Assembly: GCF_007859855.1 (NCBI RefSeq)
Contig: NZ_SJPK01000005.1
Location: 382,045 to 446,044 of the forward strand
Length of the DNA stretch: 64,000 nt
Source: Allorhodopirellula solitaria
Lineage (GTDB): Bacteria > Planctomycetota > Planctomycetia > Pirellulales > Pirellulaceae
Direction of reading: 5' to 3'
The notes beneath the pieces are model-generated. The model ran no database searches, was not told the origin of the DNA, and saw nothing but the letters and a program-made list of their open reading frames with translations. Shown here one piece after another: positions 54,487 through 63,874 of this stretch. A program made the translations under genes and the position numbers. Within the stretch, counting starts at the first letter, position 1. Each line of letters opens with the position of its first letter.

Positions 54487-55009
54487 TTGCTTACTCGATC
54501 TGGCTATCGCGTTATCGCCGGCGTGTCCCGATGACCATAGGAAGTTGCTTCAGCGATAGAAAGGTTGCAGAGAATCGAAGATTTTTCGCAGAAAGCGCAG
54601 TACTGATCTAACGCGAGCGACACGCTCGTAGCCGCCGGCACCCCCCGCAGCGAGCACGCGACCGTGCTTCGAGCCGAGGCCAATCAGCCCGATTCCGATT
54701 GTCCGCTTGTCCGCTAGACGGCCGTTCGAAGCAGTGCAATCCAACGCGACTCATGGACCCGTTTGGCGATCCAACCGTCGAGGATGAGCAAAGACTGTGC
54801 ACACTCGGCTCCACCCCCAACGAAATGAAATGGCCGACTTGGCGTTACTCAAGGCACGGTTTGACTAAACGCGAAAATTGTCCGCGATCCGTCAGCACGA
54901 GCGTTTCCGGCGATGAAAATATGCGGATGCTTCTGCACTTGGAGTCTCGACAGAGGTCTCTATGTGTGGGAAGACCTGCATGTTCGACGTCTCGATTTTG
55001 TTTCGATTC
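54487..55009. other. Region without supported gene
   Basis: About 520 bp between the ECF sigma gene and the kinase/BlaI debris. Open frames exist on both strands but none has a family pattern, a sensible start or a signal peptide. It probably contains the sigma-operon promoter and decayed sequence. Confidence 0.3.
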
Positions 55010-55130
55010 ACTTCGACAGCTCATCTCGTGGGAGCCACTCGCACACTGTTGTTCAATCTCGTGCAGTCCGAAAAGCTTTCTGATGATGATATCGCGGAAT
55101 TGGAACGACTCGCCAAAGACACCTCCTGCG
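55010..55130 (+). pseudogene. BlaI-like C-terminal fragment
   Basis: The + frame encodes STAHLVGATRTLLFNLVQSE then KLSDDDIAELERLAKD, resembling the dimerisation tail of BlaI repressors (compare VEGLVAHLLQSEDVSADELADLRKLI in the gene at 48650). The DNA-binding half is absent. It is joined head-on to the 3' end of the kinase pseudogene near 55120. Confidence 0.4.
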
Positions 55131-56196
55131 GACTCAAACCGCTGATCAGGCGTTTTGGACAGCAACTTCAGTACGGTTGATTCCAACCAAGCCGGAATGT
55201 CCGAGTTGCTTTCGCGGATTCCGCGCGGCGTGTCGTCTGTGATTCTTCGCAGAACGGCATAGCTCGTTTCACTGCGGAAGGGCGGGTGGCCGGTACACAT
55301 TGCGTAGAGAACACAACCAAGTCCAAAAAGATCGCTCCGTCCGTCGATCGCTTCGCCCCGAACTTGCTCGGGTGACATGTAGTGTGGTGTGCCGGGATGA
55401 AAACCACTGCGGGTCAGGCTGGCGTCATCGGTCGCCCGCGCCAAACCGAAGTCCGTCAGAAGGGCTCGCTCGACGCCTTCGTCTAGCAAGATGTTCGACG
55501 GCTTCACTTCGCGATGAATCAAGCCTTGGCTGTGGGCCGCCGCGAGTCCTTTGGCCGCGTGCATGCCGATGCGCAGCACCTCGCAAACTTCCAGCGGACC
55601 ATCACGATCGAGTCGCTGTTGCAGCGAACCGCCAGCGATGTACTTCATAACAAGAAACGGGTGTTCTTCATCTGTTTCGACGTTGTGAATCGGGACGACA
55701 TGATCATCGACAACTGCAGCAGCAGCCCGAGCTTCCCTAGCAAACCGGCTCCTCGCCGCACCACTGCCGGCCAAGTACGGTGCCAGTCACTTCACCGCCA
55801 CGGGACGATTCAGTTCGGTGTCATACGCTTTGAAAACAACGCCCATGCCGCCGCTACCGATCAAGCGTTCGACATCGTAGCGACCGATTCTTCCCATCAT
55901 TTCAGGATGGCTGGCGTCGGACAGAAGCGATTCGGCCATCGTGTCCGTCCATGCAAGCGGACGCTTCCGTCTTTCGCGAGCTTCGATTGATTCGGCGTAG
56001 TCAACGTTCGACTCTTCGCTTGTTGACAGCCAGCGCTGCGCCGCATCCCATTGCTCGTCATTGGCGGCCAAGTGTGCCAGATGAGTTTGGCAGACCTTGC
56101 AATGCTCCAAATGGTGGGCAATCTCGGGGCATGCGTTTCGGTGTCGTCGTCAGCGTCGAGCACGTCCGCAAACACGATGTCATCACACTTCATCAT
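55115..56196 (-). pseudogene. Ser/Thr kinase with frameshift, in-frame UGA and lost C-terminus
   Basis: It starts MMKCDDIVFADVLDADDDTETH (56196). A 1-nt loss near 56129 then shifts the frame into EIAHHLEHCKVCQTHLAHLA, an anti-sigma-like H-x3-C-x2-C motif. The kinase domain follows: IGRYDVERLIGSGGMGVVFKAY, then RPVAVK and a TGA (55784-55786), and in the same frame LAPYLAGSGAARSRFAREAR, LIHREVKPSNILLDEGVE, LLTDFGLARATDD, GTPHYMSPEQVRGE, to RFESAGG. Beyond ~55120 the sequence is foreign. The catalytic-loop HRD is HRE here. The upstream ECF sigma gene overlaps its start by 14 nt. Confidence 0.75.
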
Positions 56197-56794
56197 TAGA
56201 ATTGTCTCTACGAGATTTGACCACGCTTTGCAATCGCTTCATCACCCGGCTGCGAGCGATATAGACACTGCCTTTACTGATACCAAGATCTGCTGCGACG
56301 TCCTCAATAGACTCACCCAGCACCGCCGTGCGTTGAAAGGCTTGCCAAGTTACGTCACTCACGCGTGAACGGACGACCGCCGAAGCACGCATGAAAATTT
56401 CGCGTTGCACTTCTTCGTCGAAATGGCTTGAAATATCCCGAGCTGCTTCGATTTCGTCGAAGTGTTTCTCAGCATCGTCGCCACCGACGCCCCATGGCCG
56501 ATGCTTTCGACGCGTCAAGAAGTCGATCGACAAATTTCGGGCGATCCGAAACAGCCATGCTCGAAACGCTCCGCGATCATCTCGCTCCAGCCAGCCAGCG
56601 ACGCTGCGAGCGACGGCCGACAAAACTTCCTGGACAACGTCATCAGCGTCCGCTGCTTGTAGCCCCAGGCGTCGCGCCGTCCGGTAGATGACCGGGGCGT
56701 AGATTTCCGCGAACTCCTCCCAAGCCGCGATGTCAGCCGCATCTTGCAATCGCAGAATGAGGCTGGCTCGCGTTTCGGGTGGGCTAGCGGTCAT
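56183..56794 (-). CDS. ECF-type sigma-70 factor
   Basis: 203 residues. Region 2: WEEFAEIYAPVIYRTARRLGLQAADADDVVQEVLSAVARSVAGWLERDDRGAFRAWLFRIARNLSIDFLTRRKHRP; region 4: FQRTAVLGESIEDVAADLGISKGSVYIARSRVMKRLQSVV. It belongs to the planctomycete ECF groups that precede a kinase with a zinc-finger-like N-terminus. Its partner kinase (55115-56196) is a pseudogene, so this sigma factor may now be unregulated or silent. Confidence 0.9.
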   Translation of the reverse strand: MTASPPETRASLILRLQDAADIAAWEEFAEIYAPVIYRTARRLGLQAADADDVVQEVLSAVARSVAGWLERDDRGAFRAWLFRIARNLSIDFLTRRKHRPWGVGGDDAEKHFDEIEAARDISSHFDEEVQREIFMRASAVVRSRVSDVTWQAFQRTAVLGESIEDVAADLGISKGSVYIARSRVMKRLQSVVKSRRDNSNDEV

Positions 56795-57875
56795 CTGGTA
56801 TCCGAGTAGGGCAAGGAACTGAGCACTTAGGTGCTCCTCTACGAAGAAGACTCACTGCGATCAAGAATCTTTCACAGAAAGGGACAGCTTTCTTGAACAC
56901 GGGATTCGCGTTGGCAACTCGACGTTTGCGGGGTAATCGCCAGCGGTGAATCGCAACGCGATTTTACCGCGTTGCGTTTTCGCCAAGCGGGTTTGCGAGG
57001 CATCGAAAGAACGAGTCGGACAATGCGGTGAGCCCCAGAAGTTTCATCGATTGGGTTTGCATCTGGACCGCCAAAAGAACCGCAAGTGAGTCGAACAACT
57101 CGTTCTCTGTTTCTCTAAATCACATTACCCAGCCGTTCTCAACTCGACCGCCGCAAAACGGGGAAGCGGCTACCCCCTCAAACGATAGCAGACCAAAAAC
57201 CCAACGTTTTGCCGGCTAGATCCTTTCCGTATCCGGACCGTCTGGGAGAGTCGGACGGCTCTTAACCCGAACAGACAGAGAAACGAAGAAACAGAGAAAA
57301 CGGCCCAAAGTGGCCGAAATGTTCCCGATCCCATAACCCAGGGTAATGACGCGGGTCAAGAAACGAAGAACGCGGCGGACCGGTCGGCAACGCGAAAACA
57401 CCGCGATTTACTGGGTGAAAACGAAAAAAGGCCGGCATGCTGAGTATGCCGACCTTTCGTTCACATCAGGGTCTGAAAGCATTTGGAACTTTCAGAGAAG
57501 TTGCGGGAACCGAACTCCTTTCAAAAGGTCTATCCACACAAAGTTATCCATAAAGGAACTTTGGCCGCCCTCCTATGAAAATGTGGTAAACGCATCCCTA
57601 AATTAGCCGTTTTGGCGTTAGCCACGGTTCTTTTCTCGCCCCCTCCTGAATGCTTGCACACCACGCGATACTTCGACTTCATAACCCAGGATTTCACACT
57701 TCACCCCTGACTCTTCAAGCTTCCCAACGCTCAGCCGCAACCGCCTTTGCGGCAGGTTTCGCAGATTCGGTGGCAACGCATGCGTCGCATGCTTACCGCC
57801 AAATCTGCTTGATGGAAGGAATCTGATGTAGCACAATGTGGTATCACGCGTGGTAGCTGCAGTTGAGGTTCAAAG
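56795..57875. other. Long intergenic region
   Basis: About 1.08 kb without a supported gene. It contains the sigma-factor promoter region, a strong hairpin at 57427-57457, and a partial palindrome of the AGCCG...GGCGTTAGCCACGGTTC type at 57604-57630 related to the foldback element at 35121-35431. The frame 57618-57836 has no family features. An unrecognised small RNA cannot be excluded. Confidence 0.3.
57427..57457 (-). terminator. Hairpin with minus-strand T-run
   Basis: Arms AAAGGCCGGCAT (57427-57438) and ATGCCGACCTTT (57446-57457) with one G-U-type mismatch and a 7-nt loop. Read on the minus strand the stem is followed by TTTTTTCG, the form of an intrinsic terminator. No minus-strand gene is visible just upstream of it, so its transcript is unknown. 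Confidence 0.45.
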
Positions 57876-58322
57876 TTGGAAAACGCCTACCCTCCCATCG
57901 TTCTTGATGCGAACGTTTTGGTCGCAGGAGCGTGTCGACATGAAGGCGGCTTGGCATACCGAGTGCTGATGGCTGCCCTTGGCCGTCAAGTTCCACTCAT
58001 GCTTACCGAAGGGATTGTGGCTGAGTATGCAGACGTTTTGGGGCGGCTGGCTGTAAGAAAGCTGACCGGACTGACGGTGAAGCAGAACGCTGATTTGATC
58101 TTGGATCTCATTTCGCTGTCGCACCAAACTCAACTCCATTTTAGTTGGCGACCGAACCTGCTCGATGAAGCGGACAACAAGTTCATCGAGGCTGCCATCG
58201 CCGCTACTGCAATCATCGTCACCGATAACGTTCGCGATTTCACGCCGTTGGATCTCGTTAAGCACGGATGGGGCGTGATGACGCCGCTTGGGTTCACCAC
58301 ACTTTACGACCTGGAGAATTGA
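57876..58322 (+). CDS. PIN-domain toxin
   Basis: 148 residues from a TTG (GAGG ~8-11 nt upstream; no ATG or GTG gives the essential first Asp). PIN acidic residues: PPIVLDANVLVAG (D11), EGIVAEYADVL, LDEADNKFIEAAIAA and ATAIIVTDNVRDFTPLDL. It resembles the putative TA-system PIN family (TIGR00305). PIN toxins are Mg-dependent endoribonucleases acting on tRNA, rRNA or mRNA. The RHH antitoxin gene starts 2 nt after its stop. Confidence 0.85.
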   Translation: MENAYPPIVLDANVLVAGACRHEGGLAYRVLMAALGRQVPLMLTEGIVAEYADVLGRLAVRKLTGLTVKQNADLILDLISLSHQTQLHFSWRPNLLDEADNKFIEAAIAATAIIVTDNVRDFTPLDLVKHGWGVMTPLGFTTLYDLEN

Positions 58323-58324
58323 CC

Positions 58325-58594
58325 ATGGCAACGCTTTCCTTGCGAATGCGAGATGACCTGAAAGCAAAGGCACAAGAGTTAGCCAGCAAACAGGGTGTTT
58401 CACTGAATAGTTATATCAACGCAACGCTTGCAGCAACGGTCGCTCAGACCGAGACGCTCGCGATGATGGGCGACCGGCTAAGCAATGTCGATCGGGAACA
58501 GTTGCATGCACGAGCCATGAAGTTTATGTCCAAGACTCAAAGTGGAACCGAGCCGGCTCCAGCCGAGATCGAGCGAGCCATCTCGGGCAAGTAA
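58325..58594 (+). CDS. Ribbon-helix-helix antitoxin
   Basis: 89 residues from the ATG at 58325 (the frame is open upstream but overlaps the toxin). ATLSLRMRDDLKAKAQELASKQGVSLNSYINATLAATVAQTE is an RHH DNA-binding domain of the HicB/Arc type; the C-terminal 45 residues would wrap the toxin. The order is toxin first, antitoxin second, the reverse of most TA operons but usual for this PIN family. Confidence 0.85.
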   Translation: MATLSLRMRDDLKAKAQELASKQGVSLNSYINATLAATVAQTETLAMMGDRLSNVDREQLHARAMKFMSKTQSGTEPAPAEIERAISGK

Positions 58595-58765
58595 ACGATG
58601 GCAACCGCACAATCCCACTCTTCGAACCTCAACCAATTGATACGGCGCCCAATCAACCACAGACCGGCAGTGACCACCATCCGTAAAATTTCGTGGCCAA
58701 TCTTTCAGCCTTCACCCCTCTCTCTTCCAACTTCTACCCGCCCTTCTCATTCCAAACTTCCAAAC

Positions 58766-59158
58766 ATGACTTGACGAGACTGGTACGACGCCCTCGATAA
58801 ACCGGCTTGGACGCCCGAGCCGTCAACGATCAGCCTGATCTGGCAGATTCTCTACCCCGTCATCCTGGTGACGTTCGCGTACGTCTTCTACCGAGTCGCC
58901 CGCAGGCAGATTCCGTGGCCCGTCGCGATCCCGTTCGCCATCAACCTGATCGCCAACATCGCTTTCACGCCGATTCAGTTCGGCCTGCGGAACCTGCCCC
59001 TCGCTGCGCTCGATATCGCGTTCGTCTGGATCACGATCCTCTGGACCATGAAAGCCATCTGGCCGCACCATCGCTGGATCGCCGTTGCCCAGATCCCGTA
59101 CCTCATCTGGGTCACGATCGCGAGCGTCCTGCAGTTCACGATCACATGGAACAACTAA
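58766..59158 (+). pseudogene. TspO/MBR-family protein with UGA at codon 3
   Basis: The frame from ATG 58766 reads M-T-stop-RDWYDALDKPAWTPEPSTISLIWQILYPVILV, then AIPFAINLIANIAFTPIQFG, IWPHHRWIAVAQIPYLIWVT and ends FTITWNN: a complete five-helix, Trp-rich TspO protein of ~128 residues except for TGA at 58772-58774. TGG to TGA (Trp) would explain it. A GTG at 58868 could start only a truncated protein lacking helix 1. TspO binds porphyrins and regulates stress responses. It is either a recent pseudogene or uses an unrecognised start just after the TGA. Confidence 0.7.
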
Positions 59159-59294
59159 TGGTGGCACGGGAGTCTCCATCCAACCCGAACTCGAAGCGAA
59201 TCGGCGTGGCAAGAGGATCACGCGCGAATCCCACCCGAAACCAATCCGCAACTACAATGGGCCTGGATTATGTCGAGAACTTGGAGGCGTCGGT

Positions 59295-59669
59295 TTGGAA
59301 AATTCAGGGGTTTACTTCATCACGTGTGAATGCTTCGGCGCGAAGTTCGTGAAGGTCGGGAGATCGACCGATGTCGCCAGTCGCCGGCGCGAGCTGCAGT
59401 GCGGCTGCCCATTCGAATTGATGATCGAATATATTCACCCGGTGGATGACGAAGAGGCGATCACGCAAGAGCGGCGTTACCGCGCGAAGCTCCGTTCGCT
59501 AGCACAGCAAATCCAACAAACGGACGCCTGGAGGTTATCCACCAGCGAGAAACTGATGCCGAGATGGTTCCCCTTCGTCGGCGAGATCGAAGCTTACGTG
59601 CTCGAGCTAAAAAACGGGGAGTCGCCGGAATCGGCCTTCGCGACCGACCAGCAGTCAATGTTGTTTTGA
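59295..59669 (+). CDS. T5orf172/MUG113-type (GIY-YIG superfamily) protein
   Basis: 124 residues from a TTG preceded by TTGGAGG at 7 nt. ENSGVYFITCECFGAKFVKVGRSTDVASRRRELQCGCPFEL matches the T5orf172 pattern (x-Y-x-I...VKVGRS-x-D-x-x-x-R-x-x-x-L-Q). Such domains have a GIY-YIG nuclease fold and occur in phage and defence proteins. The C-terminal half is helical, with TDAWRLSTSEKLMPRWFPFVGEIEAYV. The longer frame upstream overlaps the TspO gene and is unlikely to be used. Confidence 0.7.
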   Translation: MENSGVYFITCECFGAKFVKVGRSTDVASRRRELQCGCPFELMIEYIHPVDDEEAITQERRYRAKLRSLAQQIQQTDAWRLSTSEKLMPRWFPFVGEIEAYVLELKNGESPESAFATDQQSMLF

Positions 59670-59836
59670 ACAAGAATCGACGACCGCAGTCAACGCTGTC
59701 GGCAAAGTTCATTGCCAGCGGACGGCCACCTGTCACGACGCGAGCATGAGCAGCAACCATCGCCGTCATACTGGCGACGCTGACCAACATCACCGCATGA
59801 TCGGATCGTCAGGTCGTCGTCAACAACGCATCATCG

Positions 59837-60292
59837 CTAGCCGCGATCACCTTCGCAGCAGGTCTCGCAAATCCGGTGGCATACCGAGCACTGCAACTTG
59901 GCGCGGATGTCGATCAATCGCACACCGCAAACCGGGCACGCAGGATCGCAAGACGGTGGGCGGTTTGGTTGGGCCGGTCGGGAATCTTGATTAGGAGTTC
60001 GCTTTTTCACCATTGCCTCGATCGCCCGGATGCCACTCTCCATCTTCGTCCTCGCCGACACGTTCGCCGAGTGAACCTTCATCGCCGGCGGCACGAAGCC
60101 ATGTAGCGCCACTTGTTCTTCGATCCAAAGGACGACATCGTAGCCGGTGCCACGGTTGTCACCACCAAGATCATGGTCCAGGCTGATCTCGGTGACCGCA
60201 CCGGTTGTCAGCAACTCGATCGCCTCGGCGGGCCAGTAAACTCGCGTGTAGCCGTCAGGCGTAGTTCGTTCATCGTCGAGATAAATCTTCAT
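59837..60292 (-). CDS. cREC (receiver-like) domain with C-terminal zinc ribbon
   Basis: 151 residues. MKIYLDDERTTPDGYTRVYW, AIELLTTGAVTEISLDHDLGG, TGYDVVLWIEEQVALHGFVPPAMKVHSANVSARTKMESGIRAIE has the receiver fold with D-D-E and D-H-D-L, as in the cyclic-phosphate-processing receiver domains proposed for RNA-repair systems. The tail (~115-150) has C-P-V-C-G-V-R-L...CSVCHRICETCC, a zinc ribbon fused to it. The start overlaps the GIY-YIG gene stop (ATGA), so the two are coupled. The enzymatic role is inferred from the family. Confidence 0.72.
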   Translation of the reverse strand: MKIYLDDERTTPDGYTRVYWPAEAIELLTTGAVTEISLDHDLGGDNRGTGYDVVLWIEEQVALHGFVPPAMKVHSANVSARTKMESGIRAIEAMVKKRTPNQDSRPAQPNRPPSCDPACPVCGVRLIDIRAKLQCSVCHRICETCCEGDRG

Positions 60293-61194
60293 TCGCTATC
60301 GTCGCTTGGCAGTTGTGCCTGGTGCCAGTCGCCGTAGGTTTGGCGTGTGTCGCTTGTCTTCCAGGCCGCACGCCCGTTGGTGTTGCCGGCTGCGACGATG
60401 GCGGCTCCAGCACTCGGGCTGCTGAGGTAAACGTCTTCGGCGAAGAGGAGCAGTCTTTTGTCAGGAATTTCGACCAGCTTTTTGTCTTCGACCAGTTGTG
60501 CTCGTAGCTCGCGATAGCTTGTCCAACTTGCTCGCGGTTCCAGCGTCGCGGTTGAACCTTTCAAAACAACGAACTCGCCATCAATCTCTTTCGCTCTTGC
60601 TGATGCCTCGCCCGAAGCGAACTCGAAGACTGGCGAGCTGTCGGTTGGTTCAGGCTTGCCTGGGGAAGTGAAATGAACCGTCGGCTTTGGCTTCAGAAAC
60701 GAGAATCCAAGGACCGGCAACACCAACTCGATATGCTCGAGAAAGCCCTCCATATCGGCGACGTCCGCTTCCGGCATTGGTGGCAGCGGCGGCGCGGTGC
60801 CGTTGTGGATCTTGGCGCGGCCGGCGGCGTAGCCCAAGGAGATCAAGCGACTTTCCAGGTATCGAACATGGGCTTTGGTCAGATTCAAGTCCTTGCTGAT
60901 CACGGCGACGCAGCGCGTCCAGAATTCTTTGCGTTCATCCTTATCGTGAGAAGCCAGCCGCGTGAAAACGTTGTCGCCTTCGCCCACGTAGACAACCTCA
61001 CCGATCGGATTCTCAGGATCCGGTCCCGCGAGAATGTAGATGCCTGTTCGCGTAATCTCTTCACGCTTGGCCAGTTCGGCCAATTTCGTTCGTGGCGAAA
61101 CCAGCAACTTGCCACTCCAGTTCATAACCTCGGCAGTGAGCAAGCCTGACGCGTCACCGTCGACGAGAAAGATGCGTATAGATCGTCCATTCAA
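60289..61194 (-). CDS. GIY-YIG nuclease with DUF4357-like C-terminus
   Basis: 301 residues. TRTGIYILAGPDPENPIGEVVYVGEGDNVFTRLASH contains the GIY (GIYIL) and YIG (VYVGEG) elements and the catalytic Arg (RLASHD); LTKAHVRYLESRLISLG supplies the family Glu. The C-terminal ~110 residues (FEFASGEASARAKEIDGEFVVLKGSTA...YGDWHQAQ) are DUF4357-like. Such proteins occur in restriction/defence clusters. It overlaps the cREC gene and lies 82 bp downstream of the 124-aa gene. Confidence 0.82.
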   Translation of the reverse strand: MNGRSIRIFLVDGDASGLLTAEVMNWSGKLLVSPRTKLAELAKREEITRTGIYILAGPDPENPIGEVVYVGEGDNVFTRLASHDKDERKEFWTRCVAVISKDLNLTKAHVRYLESRLISLGYAAGRAKIHNGTAPPLPPMPEADVADMEGFLEHIELVLPVLGFSFLKPKPTVHFTSPGKPEPTDSSPVFEFASGEASARAKEIDGEFVVLKGSTATLEPRASWTSYRELRAQLVEDKKLVEIPDKRLLLFAEDVYLSSPSAGAAIVAAGNTNGRAAWKTSDTRQTYGDWHQAQLPSDDSE

Positions 61195-61276
61195 CTTTAA
61201 AATCCCATTGCTGGCGCATGTGGGTCGGTTTGGAGGAAAGCATAGCGTCCGCGTCGGTAGAAAACATCAATCGCAG

Positions 61277-61651
61277 TCATTCTTGGTCTCGTCCTGTTAG
61301 CAAGAATTCAAGACGGTCGGCCTCGACCGCAATGGTGCGGAGATAGAATTGAAACTCTTCCGGCGTGAGCCCAGACGCTGGCGCCCGGCACTCAGCAATC
61401 AATCGGTTCTTACGGTCGATGCGGAAGGCGACCAACGATACGCTTCTGTTCCGCTTCCAAATTGTCAACGGTAACGTAGGCGACGACTTGACGACTTGCT
61501 GCTTCACAACGAATGCTCTAAGTACGAGTTCGCCGTCCCTATCAATCACCTCGACGCGATGCTTACGACCGTCACGGAGCGATACTTCAACTTGGCTACC
61601 TTCGATGCTGAAGTCTGCCGGCTTTGACATCTGAACCCAATCAGTCGTCAT
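61277..61651 (-). CDS. Hypothetical protein, possible YbjN/sensory-chaperone-like fold
   Basis: 124 residues: SKPADFSIEGSQVEVSLRDG, RVEVIDRDGELVLRAFVVKQ, SVSLVAFRIDRKNRLIAECR, then ASGLTPEEFQFYLRTIAVEADRLEFLL. The pattern of strands followed by a C-terminal helix that tracks a partner (EADRLEFLLTG) recalls YbjN/T3SS-chaperone-like proteins, but this is weak. It overlaps the helicase gene by 11 nt and is presumably its partner. Confidence 0.6.
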   Translation of the reverse strand: MTTDWVQMSKPADFSIEGSQVEVSLRDGRKHRVEVIDRDGELVLRAFVVKQQVVKSSPTLPLTIWKRNRSVSLVAFRIDRKNRLIAECRAPASGLTPEEFQFYLRTIAVEADRLEFLLTGRDQE

Positions 61652-63874
61652 GAGACATCTCCTTACGAAGTTCTTCTCGAAATTTGTCTAGCGACTCATC
61701 TCGTCCCGGCAGTAGCTCGAACTCAAGCGTATCTGCGTCATGCACTACTCGACAAATCAGATCTGCCACCCGCTTTCGATTCGCCGAATCGTTGCCGCCC
61801 AGAAGCACTTCACCTTCGGTCGTCAAATCGTAGCTGCGATCGTCTTTCCTAACGATTGCCCCAATCTTCATCGGACTGGTAGACGCGGCGTGCAGAACCG
61901 CCTCCATCTCACATCCGGGATCAACGCGTCCAACTGGACTAATGCACCGGACGCATGGAAAATGGTCGATGGAGTCAAGGATAAGAGTGAAAGGTTGAAT
62001 GCGTTGCTTCAGCTTCGCTGTCCCCATTAGCACACCTGCTGTAACCGCTGGCTCCCATTGAATCGTCAGGCCCGAAAGCTCATGGCGCGCGAGACCATTG
62101 AATCGTTCGTGAATCTGTCTCTGAATTCGATTGGTAGCGGCTAGCGTTTTTCTGGTCCCGATCAAATGTGATTCTCGGACGGGAAACGCAGTTTTCAATC
62201 GGCCGCGAATCTGCTCCGGAGGTTTCCGTGCTTTCGCAAATTCATCGCTCGTATTGATCGTTCGTTGTTCCACTTTGGCGACAGTGAGACCTTCGTGCAT
62301 GAGCCGCAGGAACACGTTCATACGATCCAGCACCCGGTGGACCTGAAAGACTTCCACTGTGTCCTCCAAGTGAGGAAAATACACCTGCAATTTCTCGTCG
62401 CCACAAAGGCTGTCCACATGCAGGTCGGAAAAACGCCGATCCGAATGAGAGCGAACACGATCAATTCGCCCGGTCCGTTGCTCCATCGAAGACGGAGTCC
62501 ATGAGATTCCGTAGTGGTGTATTGACGAACAGAACGTGTGAAGGTCTTCACCCTCTTGCAGCAGGTCCGTAGAAAACAAGACCAGCGGATACCCTGGCAT
62601 GCGAAACTGACGGACCAATGTTTCATTTACCTTTCCCGACATTCCGCCTACAGGCTGTTGGCGACCCAGCAGCCCGCCAAAGTCCCTGGCCGCATCATCG
62701 ACATGCTGGTCACGAACGTCTGGCGCGTTGACATCGACGATCAAGTCAAAATTCGCCGCAACAGCGACCAATTCATCGAACGCTCGCCAGCCCCTAGCGT
62801 TTCGATCCGTTATCCGCTGTTGTTCAAGAAGATCGAGATATTCAGAAATTTGGTCCGTGTTGGATGCCACATCATCTTCGGATCCGCGCTGCTGTGATTG
62901 TTGATCGAGGCTTTTTAGACGGGCTGCGACTAAAACATACAGATCAATAAACGCGTGACCCAACCGAGCCACCGACGCAAGCATACTTCCCCGCCACTCA
63001 CGTTCTCGAAACCGTTTCGTAGCGCAATCGTCGACCGGATCAGGCCACAGAGCAGCGCGAAGTTCGGGGCGTTGGCGCAGCTTGGTGAAGAATGTTTCGA
63101 CAGAAAGCAAACCGTCAATATCAGACGCTTGCGCAGCGGGGTTGGCGTGAACTTGCCGTTCAAAACGTTCGTGCCATGCAACGCGCGCTTCCTCTTGGAA
63201 ATGGCACTTCTTATCCTTTAGCAATTCAATCGCCGCTGCCTGCACAGCTTCAAATCGATCAGCGCGAGTTTGTCTTTTCGCCCCGCCGCTGAGGAATCGA
63301 CCAGCCGCCTTTTGCAGCACTTCGATAAGTGCTGCTGGCGTGAGCCCAAGCAACTTGCCGAGTCGACCCTCGACCTCGGCGGGTTCGCATCTCATAACAT
63401 CGGCAACGTAGTTGTCGGAAAAGAACGTAGCCAAGACGGTACCGCGTTGAATAAACCGACGTTGGATATTCGCGCCGCTAACAACGTTCTCAGGCCCTTC
63501 GCCACGAAAGAACCACGCGAAAAACGTATCCAATCCTCCGGAATCCGAACCCTTGCCACGGTCCGAAGGAACATCAGCGGAGGAATCAAGTTGTTTGGCT
63601 CCTGCAGCGAGCCGCTGCTGTCGAAAAGTCTCGAACAGGGACTCCAACGGTTCCTGCATCCGCTGAGGCAGTTCGGCGCGTAGACGATTCATCAACCATT
63701 CGTTATAGCGGTCATCCAGTTTTCGCTTTAACTCCTTAACGGAGGCGACCCGGCGGACAAAAACCAGAGCCTTCTCCCCGGTATCCCAGCATTGCGAAAG
63801 CGATTCGACCAACGCATCCATTTTAGGATGCGGTAACTCCGCATGAAACTTGCTACGGTAGGAACGTGCCAGGC
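61641..63874 (-). pseudogene. SF2-type helicase, 5' half removed by IS insertion
   Basis: The frame from the IS junction reads ARSYRSKFHAELPHPKMDALVESLSQCWDTGEKALVFVRRVASVKELKRKLD, i.e. the start of the second RecA-like domain (motif IV). A large helical insertion follows (~30-400), then motif V-like LVLFSTDLLQEGEDLHTFCSS and motif VI SMEQRTGRIDRVRS (~445-457), then a ~280-residue C-terminal region. Walker A and DEAD-type motifs I-III are absent because an IS4-like end (63875 on) lies immediately upstream. An ORF starting at 63821 exists but would lack the ATPase half. It is first of the cluster with the 124-aa, GIY-YIG and cREC genes. Confidence 0.75.

Noticed and set aside
57618..57836. 72-codon minus-strand ORF
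   Set aside because: No ribosome binding site, no family pattern, and it includes part of a palindromic repeat at its end.
20445..59158. Stop-codon reassignment or selenocysteine insertion
   Set aside because: All three stop codons interrupt different genes, no SECIS-like context was noted, and hundreds of other genes' stops here behave normally (e.g. ATGA overlaps).
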